A stretch of 64,000 bases of DNA from Leptidea sinapis (GCF_905404315.1 NC_066288.1:11990501-12054500), one strand, 5' to 3'; positions 10,619-20,570 are shown, numbered from the stretch's first letter. Numbers and translations are program-made. Notes: a model not told the origin generated them from the letters alone.

Positions 10619-10987
10619 ATGATTGCCTCATTCTTTGGTCGGAAAGGTCATTTCGCGACAGTTGTGCTAGAAAGTGGAAGGACAGTTACTGCAGACTGGT
10701 ATGTCAATCGCTGTTTGACTGTTGAATATTTGACTATGGCAGGTGTGGAGATAATGAGTTATCCGCCATACAGTCCTGACCTGGCGCCCTGCGACTTTTA
10801 TTTATTCCCAAGATCTAAAGATAAAACTCGAGGTATTCGCTTTACGAGCCCTGAAGATGCGGTGAAAGCGTACAAAAATGCCATAGAAGAGACCCCTAAG
10901 GAAAAATGGGCCCACTGCTTTTCTCAGTGGTTCCATCGAATGCGACGATGTGTAGGGAGGAACGGAGATTACTTCAAAAAACAATAA
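10619..10987 (+). pseudogene. mariner transposase, internally deleted C-terminal half
   Basis: The 122-codon open frame begins MIASFFGRKGHFATVVL, matching the middle of mariner transposases. It then jumps after ADWYVNRCL to SYPPYSPDLAPCDFYLFP and ends WFHRMRRCVGRNGDYFKKQ. The third catalytic Asp (in APCD) is present. The block with the second catalytic Asp (HHDNA in the family) is deleted, and the first Asp and the DNA-binding half lie upstream and are absent. Full-length mariner proteins are ~345 residues. The product cannot be an active transposase, although the frame is intact. Confidence 0.85.
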
Positions 10988-11010
10988 AAGTATTGGCAAC
11001 TTATTGGCCT

Positions 11011-11146
11011 CTATTTTGAGCAATGCAGCCTCACTAACACAAAGTGACATACAAATCGCGAGTGTAAGACGTAGCTTGTCACGCTCACTAAAGTTATAAG
11101 CCTGGCCTGTTTTCATCAATTGTCAGGAAGAGGCTCTGCTAATCTT
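11011..11146 (-). mobile_element. C-type MITE, partial copy
   Basis: It shares ctattttgagcaatgca, caaagtgacatacaaatcgc, gagtgtaagacgtagcttg and ggcctgttttcatc with the fuller copy at 36715-36940. The end carrying gtctagatagac is missing. It follows directly on the mariner remnant. Confidence 0.75.
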
Positions 11147-11285
11147 AACTTCAATTTATAACACTCAATTATATTATTTTATTCAAAACAAAATAATGCT
11201 TATAACTTTATTGACAAAACTAAAGCTGGATTGCATCAACTAAATTTACCAATAACAAATATGTTAAAAGTATCGGATAAGCAAA

Positions 11286-11390
11286 AAATATGATGCATCA
11301 TTTAATCATTTTGAGATGACAGTACTTTGTACATTTTTCGCGCGTCTGGGCCCCAAGGGCCAAGTCTCTTGACATCAAACGGCACAAAGA
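11286..11390 (-). mobile_element. LINE reverse transcriptase tail ('VPFGVETLGPWGP' type)
   Basis: The minus strand reads IFVPFDVKRLGPWGPDARKM then YKVLSS, the conserved tail of a group of non-LTR reverse transcriptases. A second fragment of the same type lies at 28673-28915 and a third at 19985-20140. Confidence 0.7.
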
Positions 11391-11649
11391 TGTAAAGACT
11401 CACTGAGACCGACATATTTGCGAAGTTTACTGTCCCCGGGAGTTTAATCAGCCCCAGCACTAACTGAATGAACTTGGACATGAGAAGAAGTCAGGGTTTA
11501 AAAGTTTTTTTTTTGTTATAAAAATAAAAAATAAAAAAAGGGTGTCGATGGGTCACTCATCCTCTTGCCCAAGCCAATAGGGACCTTCCAGCAGGTCGCT
11601 TGCCATCGCGGCGCGTAAGAATGATATAGTTGTTATTTATTATAATATA
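11391..11649. other. Unassigned spacer
   Basis: Nothing recognised. ctcatcctcttgcccaagcc near 11550 may be LINE-derived, but the match is too weak to name. Confidence 0.3.
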
Positions 11650-12022
11650 CTAGATGACCCGACAAACGTTGTTCTGTAGATAATAATAAAAAATGCCAAG
11701 AATATTTCAAAACATCAAGAATCATTACGTAACGTATACTCCTTGTTGTTATAATGAAATTGTTTCACAGCAGAACCACAGTAGACATATGTACAGAACT
11801 GTCAAACCGTACGTCACTTAATTCTCTCATAGAAAATATGTCTATACAAAACAAATATTGAAAATAAAAATAATTGTGGGTCCCAAATCGAAATAAAAAC
11901 TATCCTATCCCTCAAGTTGGACTAAACTGCACTCCATGAAGTAATCCCCATTTAAATCCGTTCATTAGTTTAGGAGTCCATCGCGGACAAACAACGTGAC
12001 ACGTAATCTATATATATTAAGA
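11650..12022 (-). mobile_element. Non-autonomous Helitron, complete ends
   Basis: On the minus strand the element starts A|TCTTAATATATATAGATTAC and ends ...gggtcatCTAG|T, the A|TC...CTRR|T signature of Helitrons. Its 3' hairpin is acaga-acaacg-tttgt, a few bases before CTAG. Length is 373 bp with no coding capacity. Relatives lie at 12469, 36052 and 63536. Confidence 0.85.
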
Positions 12023-12468
12023 TAATGAATGCGCATTAAGAAGAAACGAGCAGATTCCGCTATAAAGAAATTATGGGAAAATCCATTATTTATTGATTAA
12101 ATTCTATCAACAGGTCATTAAGAAAATATCCGACATGCAATAGGGAAATTACAATGCAAAACATAAAATGTCAGGAGGCATCTTAATATTTGAAAGTTAC
12201 ATAAGTAACCCAAAATTGTTGTGAATACCGTCCAGAGGCAGTCAGCTTTAGAATTAGGACAAGCTTCAACCTTTGAATTTGGGTCACAAAAGTAGTTATT
12301 GTATTGTATAAAAGACAAGATACAAAAGGGGATAAGCACTGAAACTCGATGTTTTCTCGTAGGAAATTACTCGTTACTGACATCGTAGGATATTTGTTTA
12401 AAATATACAAATATTCTTGAAGTTAATGTACCTCTTATATTAATTATTTTAGAGTGATTGATAAAATA
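12023..12468. other. AT-rich spacer, no gene
   Basis: Overlapping minus-strand open frames (12118-12410) have no known motif. Nothing else was seen. Confidence 0.4.
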
Positions 12469-12778
12469 TCTTTAAATATATAAATCCAGTGTCCTAATGT
12501 TTGTTTCCAGTGAACTCCTAAACTAATAAACGGATTTCAATGAGGATAACTTCATGGAGTGTAGTTTAGTCCAACTTGAGAGATAGGATAGTTTTTATTT
12601 CGTTTTGGATCCATAAATATTTTTAATTCTAATATTTGATATGCATTGACATAATATTTTCTATGAGAAATTCACGCACGGTTTAACAGTTCTACTGTGA
12701 AACAATTTCATTATAATAACGGGGAGCATATGTTTCGAAATAATGCTTGATGTTGTGAAATATTATTGACATATTCAT
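12469..12778 (+). mobile_element. Non-autonomous Helitron, 3'-truncated
   Basis: The 5' end is A|TCTTTAAATATATAAATCC. The interior (cggatttcaatgaggataac, ctgtgaaacaatttcattat) matches the 11650-12022 element in the opposite direction. It stops at attgacatattcat, where a B repeat starts, so the CTAG end is lost. Confidence 0.8.
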
Positions 12779-12952
12779 GGCACAAGATGCCGGCTAGATT
12801 ATGGGTAACACAACGGTGCTTAATTTTGCCGTGAAGCAGAAATGTGTAAGCATTATTGCGTTTCGGTCTTCAGGGCGCCGTAGCTAGTGAAATTATTGGG
12901 CAAATGAGACTAAACATCTTATGTCTCAAGGTGACGAGCGCAATTGTAGTGT
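12779..12952 (+). repeat. B repeat, central part
   Basis: It runs from gcacaagatgccggctagat to gacgagcgcaattgtagtg. Both the outer head and the hairpin plus A-tail are missing, and it abuts the truncated Helitron. Confidence 0.8.
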
Positions 12953-13152
12953 AGTCGGCCGGCCCAAATCCGACCATGTGTTTGGGCTATAAAAGCTAGT
13001 GTGCTCAGGCACACATACACATTCCGGTGAAAAAGATGGTGATTTATAACGCAAACGAGATCGTAAATTTTTATAAAAATGTCATTAGGTGTATGGATAT
13101 ATTGGAAAAACTACTAAATGTACCTGTTCAAAATAATTATTTGAATTTGTAA
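12953..13152 (+). promoter_or_regulatory. TATA-containing segment with a 38-codon frame
   Basis: A good TATA motif (ctataaaagc, about 12986) lies ~50 bp before an ATG at 13036. That ATG opens a 38-codon frame ending at 13152 (MVIYNANEIVNFYKNV...). The layout resembles a compact promoter and the start of a transposon or LTR-element gene, but the peptide is not recognised and the frame may be chance. Confidence 0.3.
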
Positions 13153-13241
13153 GTAACAAATCTCTGTATCGTAATAACAGGTTTCCCATTTTCAACCCCA
13201 TAATATGTTGTTGATTCACGCCCAAAGACGCGTTTATACGT

Positions 13242-13268
13242 ATATTTCAACAGTAACTGTTGAAATAT
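13242..13268. repeat. Perfect 27 bp palindrome
   Basis: ATATTTCAACAGT, a central A, then ACTGTTGAAATAT pair perfectly over 13 bases. It could fold as a hairpin or bind a dimeric protein. No associated gene is evident. Confidence 0.7.
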
Positions 13269-13324
13269 GGAAGTTTTGACGCCTATAACTTTCAACACAT
13301 AATTTTTTTGCTTTGTTGTTTTCA

Positions 13325-13712
13325 TGATGAGAATGCTGACGGTCGCTCAAAGGGCAATGGAGAGGGCTTTGCTCGGAGTTTCCCTGTGGGATTGAATCAG
13401 AAATGAGGAGATCCGTAGGAGATCCAAAGTCACCGACAGAGCCCAAATGATTGCGAAACTGAACTGGCAGTGGGCAGCGCACATAGTTCCACAGACAGAT
13501 AGCCGGTGGGGCTGAAAAGTCCTCGAATGGTGACCACGTACCGGAAGACGCAGTGTTGGTAGCACCCCCCCCCCCCCCCCCCCCCGAAGGTGGACCAAAC
13601 ATCTGGTCAAGATCGCCGGAAAACGTTTGATGAGGGCAGTGCAGGACCGATCGTCGTGGAAATCTTTGGGGGAGGCCTTTATCCAGCAGTGTACGTCTCC
13701 CGGCTCGTGATA
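13325..13712 (+). mobile_element. H-type (RTE-like) LINE tail with poly-C tract
   Basis: The plus strand reads TVAQRAMERALLGVSL-like codons, then a stop, then AQMIAKLNWQWAAHI and KVLEW.PRTGRRSVG, the conserved end of an abundant lepidopteran RTE-like reverse transcriptase. A 21-base C run (13565-13585) lies where GRP is normally encoded. WSRSPENV and the final GEAF-like part follow to about 13690. Several stops make it dead. Confidence 0.8.
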
Positions 13713-13852
13713 ATGATCACTATTACGTGTTTTAGGCGTTACACATTTATTTTTAAATAAATTTGTAATACCAGAGTTGAACAAAATAAAATATTTAAAT
13801 ATGTGTATAATATCAATATAATGTTATTTGAATATCTCCTTAAAGCACGGTC

Positions 13853-13969
13853 TGTTAGACCACGCCACGCGCGCCGGGACGTATTTAAGTGTCCTTCGAA
13901 TTTTGCCGTGTCTTCTCAAATAAATGACCTCTTGAAACTTTTAACTTAGGTCACGGCTAAGGGTGTTCA
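13853..13969 (+). repeat. LTR-like fragment
   Basis: It begins TGTTAGACCACGCC and ends gggtgTTCA. In between it has a TATA-like gtatttaagt (about 13879) and an AATAAA signal (about 13919), as in a compact LTR. No matching second LTR, primer-binding site or coding part was found, so this is only a suggestion. Confidence 0.3.
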
Positions 13970-14009
13970 TTTTATTAATATGTAAGATTGAATTCTTAGA
14001 ATAAGGATT

Positions 14010-14375
14010 TGTCTCCGCTGTGCTCCAATTAGATACCGCACTACCTAAGAACAATAGCTTTTTTATTACCGCAACTATGCTTATGTGCGTGGCATCTTGA
14101 CACTCAAGGGCATCTTTCAATTCTGTAACGTACGCTTCGTGTTATTTTAAATTGAAATAAAAAAATACAAAATACTTACAAATGATATGTGATCCCAGTG
14201 TATTTCTTATTTCTTTTAGTATTATTTTTACAAAGTTTTACTACGCAACCCGGCATTTTAGTTTCAATTAATAGCAAAGTTTAACAGAACATGTGGCACG
14301 TCAACGTCACACATTGTTCGAGACTGGCTCGAGTTTGCAACTACGCCTGCGGTATCTAGTTGGAGCGCAGCGCAG
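14010..14375 (+). mobile_element. E-type TIR element, copy 1
   Basis: The left end (gctccaattagataccgcac) and right end (tgcggtatctagttggagcg) are inverted copies of each other. The interior (ggcatcttgac, acgcttcgtgttatttt, gagactggctcgag) matches the copy at 43165-43584 in reverse. No coding content; a MITE is likely. Confidence 0.65.
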
Positions 14376-14688
14376 CGAACGTTGTATTGCCGATATTAAA
14401 ATCGCGATACAAAAGTAACTGTTGATCGTAGATGGGTGAAAATTTGAAGTTGTATGTATTTTTTAATGCTGACTGAAATTTAAAAAAAATTAAAAATAAA
14501 TTTTGGCGTGGACCACCCTTAACATTTAGGGAGATGAAAAATAGATGTTGTCCGATTCTCAGACCTACCATTGGGTAGGTGAAATTTTGAGTGCATATTG
14601 ATGCACTCAAAATTTCATGAGAATTGGTCAAGCCGTTTCGAAGGAGTTTAACTACAAACACCGCGACATGAGAATTTTATATATTAGA
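14376..14688 (-). mobile_element. Non-autonomous Helitron, 3' end altered
   Basis: The 5' end (minus strand) is A|TCTAATATATAAAATTCTC. The interior matches 29643-29947 (cttgaccgattctcatgaaa, tcggacaacatctatttttc). The CTAG end is replaced by the E element at cagcgaacgttg. It carries a 16 bp local inverted duplication at 14581-14616. Confidence 0.8.
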
Positions 14689-14769
14689 TGTAATAAATGA
14701 TAAAGATTAATATCGTATTTGAGTTATAAAATTTTACATTACCGCTTTAAAATTATAAATTTTTTAAAG

Positions 14770-15557
14770 TATTAAAATGGAGATAGTATGTTATCCTTAA
14801 TAGATATTATGCCCTCGCGGACTTTTCTGATGACACATATACTGGGTGGCCGAGAAGTTGACGTCCAAAGCTTGAATTTGGCTCATTTTATTGTGGGAAG
14901 TTCTGCGAAGTTTTTAAAATTCTAAGAAGCCATAGACTCCCCATTTTTATTTTTGATACCTTGAACATGAATTGGAACTGGACAAGTTATCTTGAACTTA
15001 CGACTCAACTCTAAACTAGTTCCGCAGTGTCTAAACTATTCATATTTTCTTATGTGGTTATTGCAACTGTATTTAATAATTATCAACAATAAAATTAACT
15101 AAAAGTGTTCAAAAAATTTAGAAAATAGTCCCAAACCACAATTAGGTGAAAAAAGCGGATAAAAGGGGAAAAAATTATTATCTCCTAAACTACGCAAAAT
15201 CAGAGAACACACATAGGAGTGATTTGGATACTCATCACCATGAGGCTTTAAAATTTTAGCTTTGGACGTCAACTTCTCGGCCAACCTGTATATAACATAC
15301 ACAATTCCAATTTTATTTGGTTAATATCTGAAATGGTTTAGAAAGCATTTTCGTTTAAACCTCCTACACGGCTACTTTTTTCCGACACCACCAACAAATA
15401 TTGTTAATGTATACAAATAAGTATACAAAAACTTAACAAAGTATATATTAAAACCTTCCTCGAGAGCCACGCCATCCATAATGTGATAACAGCATGAAAA
15501 TGGGTGTAGTAGTTTTTGAGTTTTTCGCGGAGGACTTTGTTTTAAAATATGAAGTGA
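14770..15557 (-). mobile_element. Non-autonomous Helitron interrupted by a TIR element
   Basis: The outer parts (about 14770-14841 and 15291-15557) match the copy at 23466-23835: cgcggacttttctgatga, ccgacaccaccaacaaat, ccttcctcgagagccacgc. The 5' end (minus) is A|TCACTTCATATTTTAAAAC. The 3' end is decayed. Confidence 0.7.
14842..15288. mobile_element. Intact Tc1/mariner-type MITE
   Basis: Terminal inverted repeats of 31 bp (ctgggtggccgagaagttga at the left, its complement at the right) differ at two positions. The element is flanked by TA on both sides, the duplication made by Tc1/mariner transposases. It is 447 bp without coding capacity. It interrupts an older Helitron, whose two halves read on across it. 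Confidence 0.85.
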
Positions 15558-15848
15558 TATAATAATTTTGGAATTTATTTTTTTGATTTGTTATACTAAA
15601 GAAGTTTTATTTATATATTAAATTATACTAGTATCCGGGTATTTGTGAGCCTTCTAGGACACTAGTATTAGTGAAAGACCCATTGGAAGTTTAAGATAAG
15701 TCTAGATTTCTTAGCGCATGCGTATTGTGTGGTTCCTATTTCCGTTTAGCAATGAAGTTCTGCATTCTGTGTCCGTTCAATTAACAATATAGCTTCATGG
15801 CAAGCGCATTTATTTTCAATTTGAACTTTTAATGATCCATCACGGACG
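15558..15848. other. Unassigned spacer
   Basis: Nothing recognised. Confidence 0.4.
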
Positions 15849-15849
15849 T

Positions 15850-16105
15850 TTAAGTCTCGAGATACATAGAGCGTACTTAGAATTTACTGATGTAAAACTT
15901 ATCTGAGTGTGATAAAACGCGAACTTGACTTTAACTTTGGGCTGTCTTAGTTTCAGTCATAACTTCAGTAGTCAAATTACTATACGATATCTTTACACTA
16001 AAGCTATAACTGATAATCAAAGATTATGCTAAGTTTGAACTCGTCTAAGTTTTATGTAAGTAAAGTTTGAGTAAAGTCTTAGTACGCTCTACAGATCTAA
16101 GCCTA
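15850..16105. mobile_element. N-type MITE
   Basis: The ends are inverted copies: tagagcgtacttagaatttac at about 15867 and its relative gtaaagtcttagtacgctcta at about 16072-16092. Outer bases (taagtctcgaga and cagatctaag) pair more loosely. No open frame. The target duplication is not clear. Confidence 0.6.
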
Positions 16106-16427
16106 AGTGTTGCTTGTTATTAGTAGGTTGAAATGTACATTTTGAATGGTTTCAGAATCTTACATAAAAGTTCTAATCCCCTTATATTAAAATGTTTGGA
16201 CTTATTTTATTCCTTTTTGCTTATCTTACCGCTAAAATCATAGTCGTTCCTTGTATAGTGATAAGGAATACTTGGCTATGTATACCTTAATCTACTAAGG
16301 AGAGTTCTATCCCAGAGACGTCCCTTTTTGTTTCCTTGGCTAAGGAAACATTTAAGTCAGCTTAAAGCTGAACTATCATTATCGACAAATAAGACAAATT
16401 AATTTCTTAGCACACAATTATATTCAT
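16106..16427. other. AT-rich spacer
   Basis: Nothing recognised. Confidence 0.4.
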
Positions 16428-16756
16428 TAACACTTATTTTTGATTATTTTTTTTTTAAATTTTGATCTCCAAATATATTGAATAGCAGAAAACTGCATAA
16501 TTGTCTGAAAACAACAAATAATGTAAATTGACTGGTTATTTTTTACTATAACAATATCCGAAGTCCATTCAGTTAGTGCCATATCAGTGTCTTCCACTGT
16601 GATTGTTATGATTTTGTGTTTTTGAATAAGTTTTTCGTGAAATTCATTAAAAAAGATAAGTTGCGCTTGTAAAGCTCGAGCAAATGAACGTGTTAGTCTG
16701 TTTAAAACAGGACCTTCTTCTGTGCCTCCACAAATAGCTATGGAAGCCTTCTCACT
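16428..16756 (-). CDS. Unrecognised ~109-codon open frame without a start codon
   Basis: The minus strand is open from a stop at ~16757 to TAA at ~16428. It reads EKASIAICGGTEEGPVLNRL, then TRSFARALQAQLIFFNEFHE, KLIQKHKIITITVEDTDMAL and TEWTSDIVI. The composition is more protein-like than the surrounding AT-rich frames, at least up to SDIVI, where gtaaaa could serve as a donor. A possible acceptor (gtgag|aag) lies at the start. It could be an internal exon, a decayed transposon domain or chance. I do not recognise the family. A P-type LINE inserted just upstream of it. Confidence 0.25.
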
Positions 16757-16781
16757 TTAGTTGAGGACGTATCTACCATAC

Positions 16782-16984
16782 CTTCGTCGACCAAATTGGG
16801 GACGTTTTGAGAAAAGGAGAGGTCCGAACACCAGGAGAAGGAGAGGTCCACCCGTAACCGGCGAGCATGTATGAAAAGAGTAATGAATGTAGAGGAAGCG
16901 CGTGAGGTTTGTAAGGATAGAAGAAAATGGCATTCTATTGTCTCTGCCTATCCCGACGGGAACAAGGCGTGAGTGTGTATGTAT
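16782..16984 (+). mobile_element. P-type LINE 3' end with target-site duplication
   Basis: The plus strand reads TKLGTF-like codons, RRACMKRVMNVEEAREVCKD, KWHSIVSAYPDGN and a stop. This is the tail of a non-LTR reverse transcriptase whose end is repeated at 58055-59340. The 13 bp gtatctaccatac flanks both sides (16769-16781 and 16985-16997), as expected for target-primed insertion of a truncated LINE. Confidence 0.8.
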
Positions 16985-16997
16985 GTATCTACCATAC

Positions 16998-17650
16998 AGC
17001 CTCATCATATAGCAAATGAGTGCACTATCAATTACTTTTAAAACTGAAATGTATTTATTGTAACTGATTTATTATTTAAATTAAATTTTATTTTTAAATA
17101 ATATTGTATTTCTTAGTACAGAAATAGACACGATAATCTCAATATTTACACGTTTACTGAATATAACACATTTAATGTTTTCTTTAACCATTTAGGTACC
17201 GGTCCGAAGATACTAAAATTTAAGCAAGGAATCCTTAGGTTTATTTAAGTATTCATTATTTAAGTTTATTTATAAGTATTCCTTAAACGACTCTGAGTAC
17301 GGCGGTTAGTAGTGGCTTACTTTTGCATATATGCATACTCCTTTAAATAAACGAGTATGGCCGATAACAAGGTTTCTCTACTCTTGTGTGACTTTTGGAA
17401 CCTTATCATATATTTCTCCTGAACGATAATCAATCTCAAATTAAAATTTTGTATAGTTAGTGGAATGACGGTTTTTATTTTAGTTTAAATATAGTAAAGG
17501 TATTTTTTGTTTATGTGAAGGTTCAAAATCTTAGCAATTTTTGTTGATTTGCCAATATTAAAAGGTCTCTAAATTTTTATTGACTTTAAGCAGTGAGGTT
17601 ATTAATTTGCATTTCAAATATAAGACCTTTTTCCTTAAACAGGAGAACAA
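16998..17650. other. AT-rich spacer, no gene
   Basis: Nothing recognised over ~650 bp. Confidence 0.4.
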
Positions 17651-17654
17651 TAAC

Positions 17655-17800
17655 AAATTGCTTAGATTTGAAAGAGAGACATCTCAAGTCAATTACCTAA
17701 TATGCCAATATTGGAGTTGAACAGGTTATCAACTGTAAAGTAGATCCTGTACATGAAGCCACAACTGATAGTTGAGCAAAGCATACAAGACTTATCAAAG
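17655..17800 (+). repeat. G repeat, body segment
   Basis: agagacatctcaagtcaatt, caggttatcaactgtaaagt and gagcaaagcatacaagac match the body of the tRNA-headed repeat at 40143-40415. No tRNA head is attached here. Confidence 0.65.
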
Positions 17801-17804
17801 ATAC

Positions 17805-18040
17805 GTTACTAGAACGAAGCCTCCCCCAAAGATCGCCACGACGATCGAACCTGCGCTGCCCTCATCAAACGTATTCCGGCGATCTTCATCATATCGTCGG
17901 TCCATCTCGGGCCTACCAACACTACGTCTTCCGGTACCAGGTTGCCATTCGAGGACTTTACTACCCCAACGGCCATCTGTCCGTCGAGCTATGTGCCCTG
18001 CCCACTGCCACTTCAGTTTCGCAATCATTGAGCTATGTCG
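17805..18040 (-). mobile_element. H-type (RTE-like) LINE tail
   Basis: The minus strand reads MIAKLKWQWAGHIARRTDGR, WGSKVLEWQPGTGRRSVG and RP.MDRRYDEDRRNTFDEGSA, then GGGF. It is an open but truncated reverse transcriptase end. The inverted sequence of the 13325-13712 copy lies ~4.5 kb away. Confidence 0.85.
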
Positions 18041-18690
18041 GTGACATTGGTTCAAAACATTTTGCTTATTATTAATGTTAGCTTTAAGTATTTCTCTATT
18101 CAAAAAGAATATGACATGCAAAAGAATTTCCTAGAAATCTACTTGGAATAAGGAGTTTCAATTTCAAATTTTATATGTATAGATTTGTGTTTATGTACAC
18201 ACATAAAAATATATATACACATATATATTAAATATCCTATAGTATGTTAATTTATTGCCTTATATAAAATTATAAATGAAACCTCCCACACCTTCAGGTT
18301 ACCTGGAAGAGATCGATTAGTATCGGAATTGCCTAATCGTCCACTCAACTGTAAACTTTTATCAATAAATGTAACACTATTTTAGTGCAATAAGAATTTC
18401 ATTTATTTTGGGGAAAACAATTTGTTTTTAAATCTCTTAGACTTTTTTCTTGTATTTGCTTTTGAAATTCACCTTACTGTCCCAGTAAATAAAGCACATT
18501 GTATATTAACCGGCAAGCTCTTCAAAACACTTAAGGACGTATTAGGTGTGAATATCAGACTGACACAAACATTATCAATTGAATAAACTGATGACTTCCT
18601 TTAATGTAACAATGCGGGCCAGGGTCTAAGTGACAACTGACAATATTAAATAATGGGGCATTATATGATTTAGTGTCACCTAACAGAAAG
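18041..18690. other. AT-rich spacer, no gene
   Basis: Nothing recognised beyond low-complexity TA/CA runs near 18190-18230. Confidence 0.4.
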
Positions 18691-18691
18691 G

Positions 18692-18942
18692 GTATTTTTT
18701 ATGGAAAAGGAGGACAAACGAGCGTACGAGTTACCTGGTATAAAGTGCCGCCCACATTCTCTAGCAACATCAGAGGAACCACAGGAGGTTTGCCGGCCTT
18801 TAAGGAAGATGTTCGCGCTTTTTTTGAAGGTAGTCTTATCGTCCCGCTAACACTGAAAAAGGAAGCTCATTCAACATCTTGGTTGTATGTGTATGAAAAT
18901 CTTGAAAACCGCACTGTGGAGGACTGCCACACATCCAAATAG
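18692..18942 (-). mobile_element. A-type LINE 3' end, degraded
   Basis: The minus-strand tail is recognisable from the bases complementary to ggtcctccacagtgcggtt (near 18920) to the terminal ttttttatggaaaaggagga. Small deletions disrupt the WNELP region. Confidence 0.8.
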
Positions 18943-19029
18943 CTTGCTTTAACTTAGATATTTTTCTAAGCTTATTTAAAAATATCTGATAGTTCATTAT
19001 TTTCACACTTTTAACTTTTAATTAAATGA

Positions 19030-19820
19030 TCATAATTTTAACTATAACCAAACATCACAGATGGTTCACATCTTACTTATCTAATCGTATGCAAATAATT
19101 GCAATGAGTGGCTTCGAGTCAGATTCGCTTCTTGCTAGCTCTGGCGTGCCGCAATGCTCAAACTTAGGTCCTCTGCTTTTTATGGTATTTAAAAATGATT
19201 TATTTTCCTAAAAATCTTCCGTAAAATAAATGGACTAGAAGACTTCCAATTGCTGTAAAGAGGTATCGATACTATTTGGCATCGGTGTGAAAGCAATCAC
19301 ATGATCCTGAATCCAATAATTCATAATGATGTCGTCGATGGTAATGTTCTAAATCGTGTGTATGCTATAAGGGACTTGGGCGTTATCTTTGACTCGGACT
19401 TATCCTTCAAAAGCCATTATGATTACATTTGTTCTAAAGCAAATAGGATGTTAAGCTTTGTTATTAGAATTGCTAGACCATTTAAACAGGAAACCTCCTG
19501 CATATTATGATACTCTGGTAAGTGAGAAGTACCTAGAGTATTGTTCAATAATTTGGTCTCCAATTAGTTAGTTATTTCAGCGGTAGTTTGTAATAGTTCT
19601 TTGTACCAAGTTGGATGTTCAACGTAAAACTCCCGAATACTCTAAGCGATTCCGTAAATTTATCTTGCAAAATTTTGAAAAGCGAAGATGGGTATTTGTA
19701 CGTCTTACATAACATTGTGTGATATAGATAGTTACCTATTGAGTTTGATAAGCTACACGTTCTGTTTTCTATGCGTATTTTCGATTGTTTCCTCAAATAA
19801 TAATACAACGCCATTATGAT
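19030..19820 (+). mobile_element. LINE reverse transcriptase palm-to-tail remnant
   Basis: The plus strand gives the palm segment WFTSYLSNRMQIIAMSGF then LLASSGVPQCSNLGPLLFMV, with SGVPQ.S.LGPLLF typical of Jockey/CR1 reverse transcriptases. The FADD block is deleted after about 19205. It resumes with NVLNRVYAIRDLGVIFDSDL, FKSHYDYICSKANRML and LEYCSIIWSP, then decays. At least one large deletion and several frameshifts are present. Confidence 0.85.
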
Positions 19821-19984
19821 AATTTGTAAAGAATTTAATGAAATGTGTGCTGATATTGATATTTTTCTTAAAAAATATACATTTGTTTTAAAATACTCTG
19901 AATAAAATTAGTTTACGTCGCATTATTTTCTATTGCGTACACTTTTCTTTTTCTATTGTAGTTTTTGAGTACTGTGTACAATTT

Positions 19985-20140
19985 AAAAGAATGTACAAAT
20001 TTCTATCTTTGCGCCTCAATAAGGCTACTGGAAAGCCAAGCGCAGGCAGCTATTTCAATCAACGGATCAGCCTAGCTATCCAAATGCTGCCAGTATTCTT
20101 GATACGCTTCCCCGTAATGAAAGTTTTAATTTTATTTAAT
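19985..20140 (+). mobile_element. LINE reverse transcriptase tail, frameshifted
   Basis: It reads MYKFLSLRLNKATGKPSAGS then YFNQRISLAIQ, matching the tail at 28673-28915. A deletion after IQ shifts the frame, where the other copy has RGNAASILGTLP. It may be the end of the degenerate reverse transcriptase just upstream, or a separate insertion. Confidence 0.75.
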
Positions 20141-20144
20141 CATA

Positions 20145-20570
20145 GTATTGCAAATAAAGTTATTAGATTTGTTGTGTACAATTTGAATTTGATCTCAGTA
20201 TCACATAAAGTAGGTCATGTCACGTAAGGCATAATCGAGTAGAAGGCATAAAAAGTTTATTTGTTCCTGGTGTCAATATTAATTAAAAAAAATTTTTATA
20301 ATTACCACAGCCTCTACAAAATTCGTATATATGCATTATATTTACATGGATTACAGTATCACAAATGTATTGATATTTTCTTAAAGTTTATCTGAGGTAT
20401 GTCCTTAAGTAGATAAAAATAGCACAATTAGCCCTCTTATATAATAAAGGTACATAAAAAAAATTAAATAATTTAAATTTAAATAATTTGTGCATATTCC
20501 CTAAATATTAACATATTATATACAAAATAGTCTTATTTAGTATATTATATAATCTAAAAGTTATAGACTT
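20145..20570. other. AT-rich spacer
   Basis: Nothing recognised. Confidence 0.4.

Noticed and set aside
13347..13784. 145-codon minus-strand gene with a glycine run
   Set aside because: It is the antisense shadow of an RTE-like LINE tail; the glycine run comes from the C tract.
13853..13969. Complete LTR retrotransposon
   Set aside because: Only one short LTR-like segment is visible, with no second LTR, primer-binding site or gag/pol codons.
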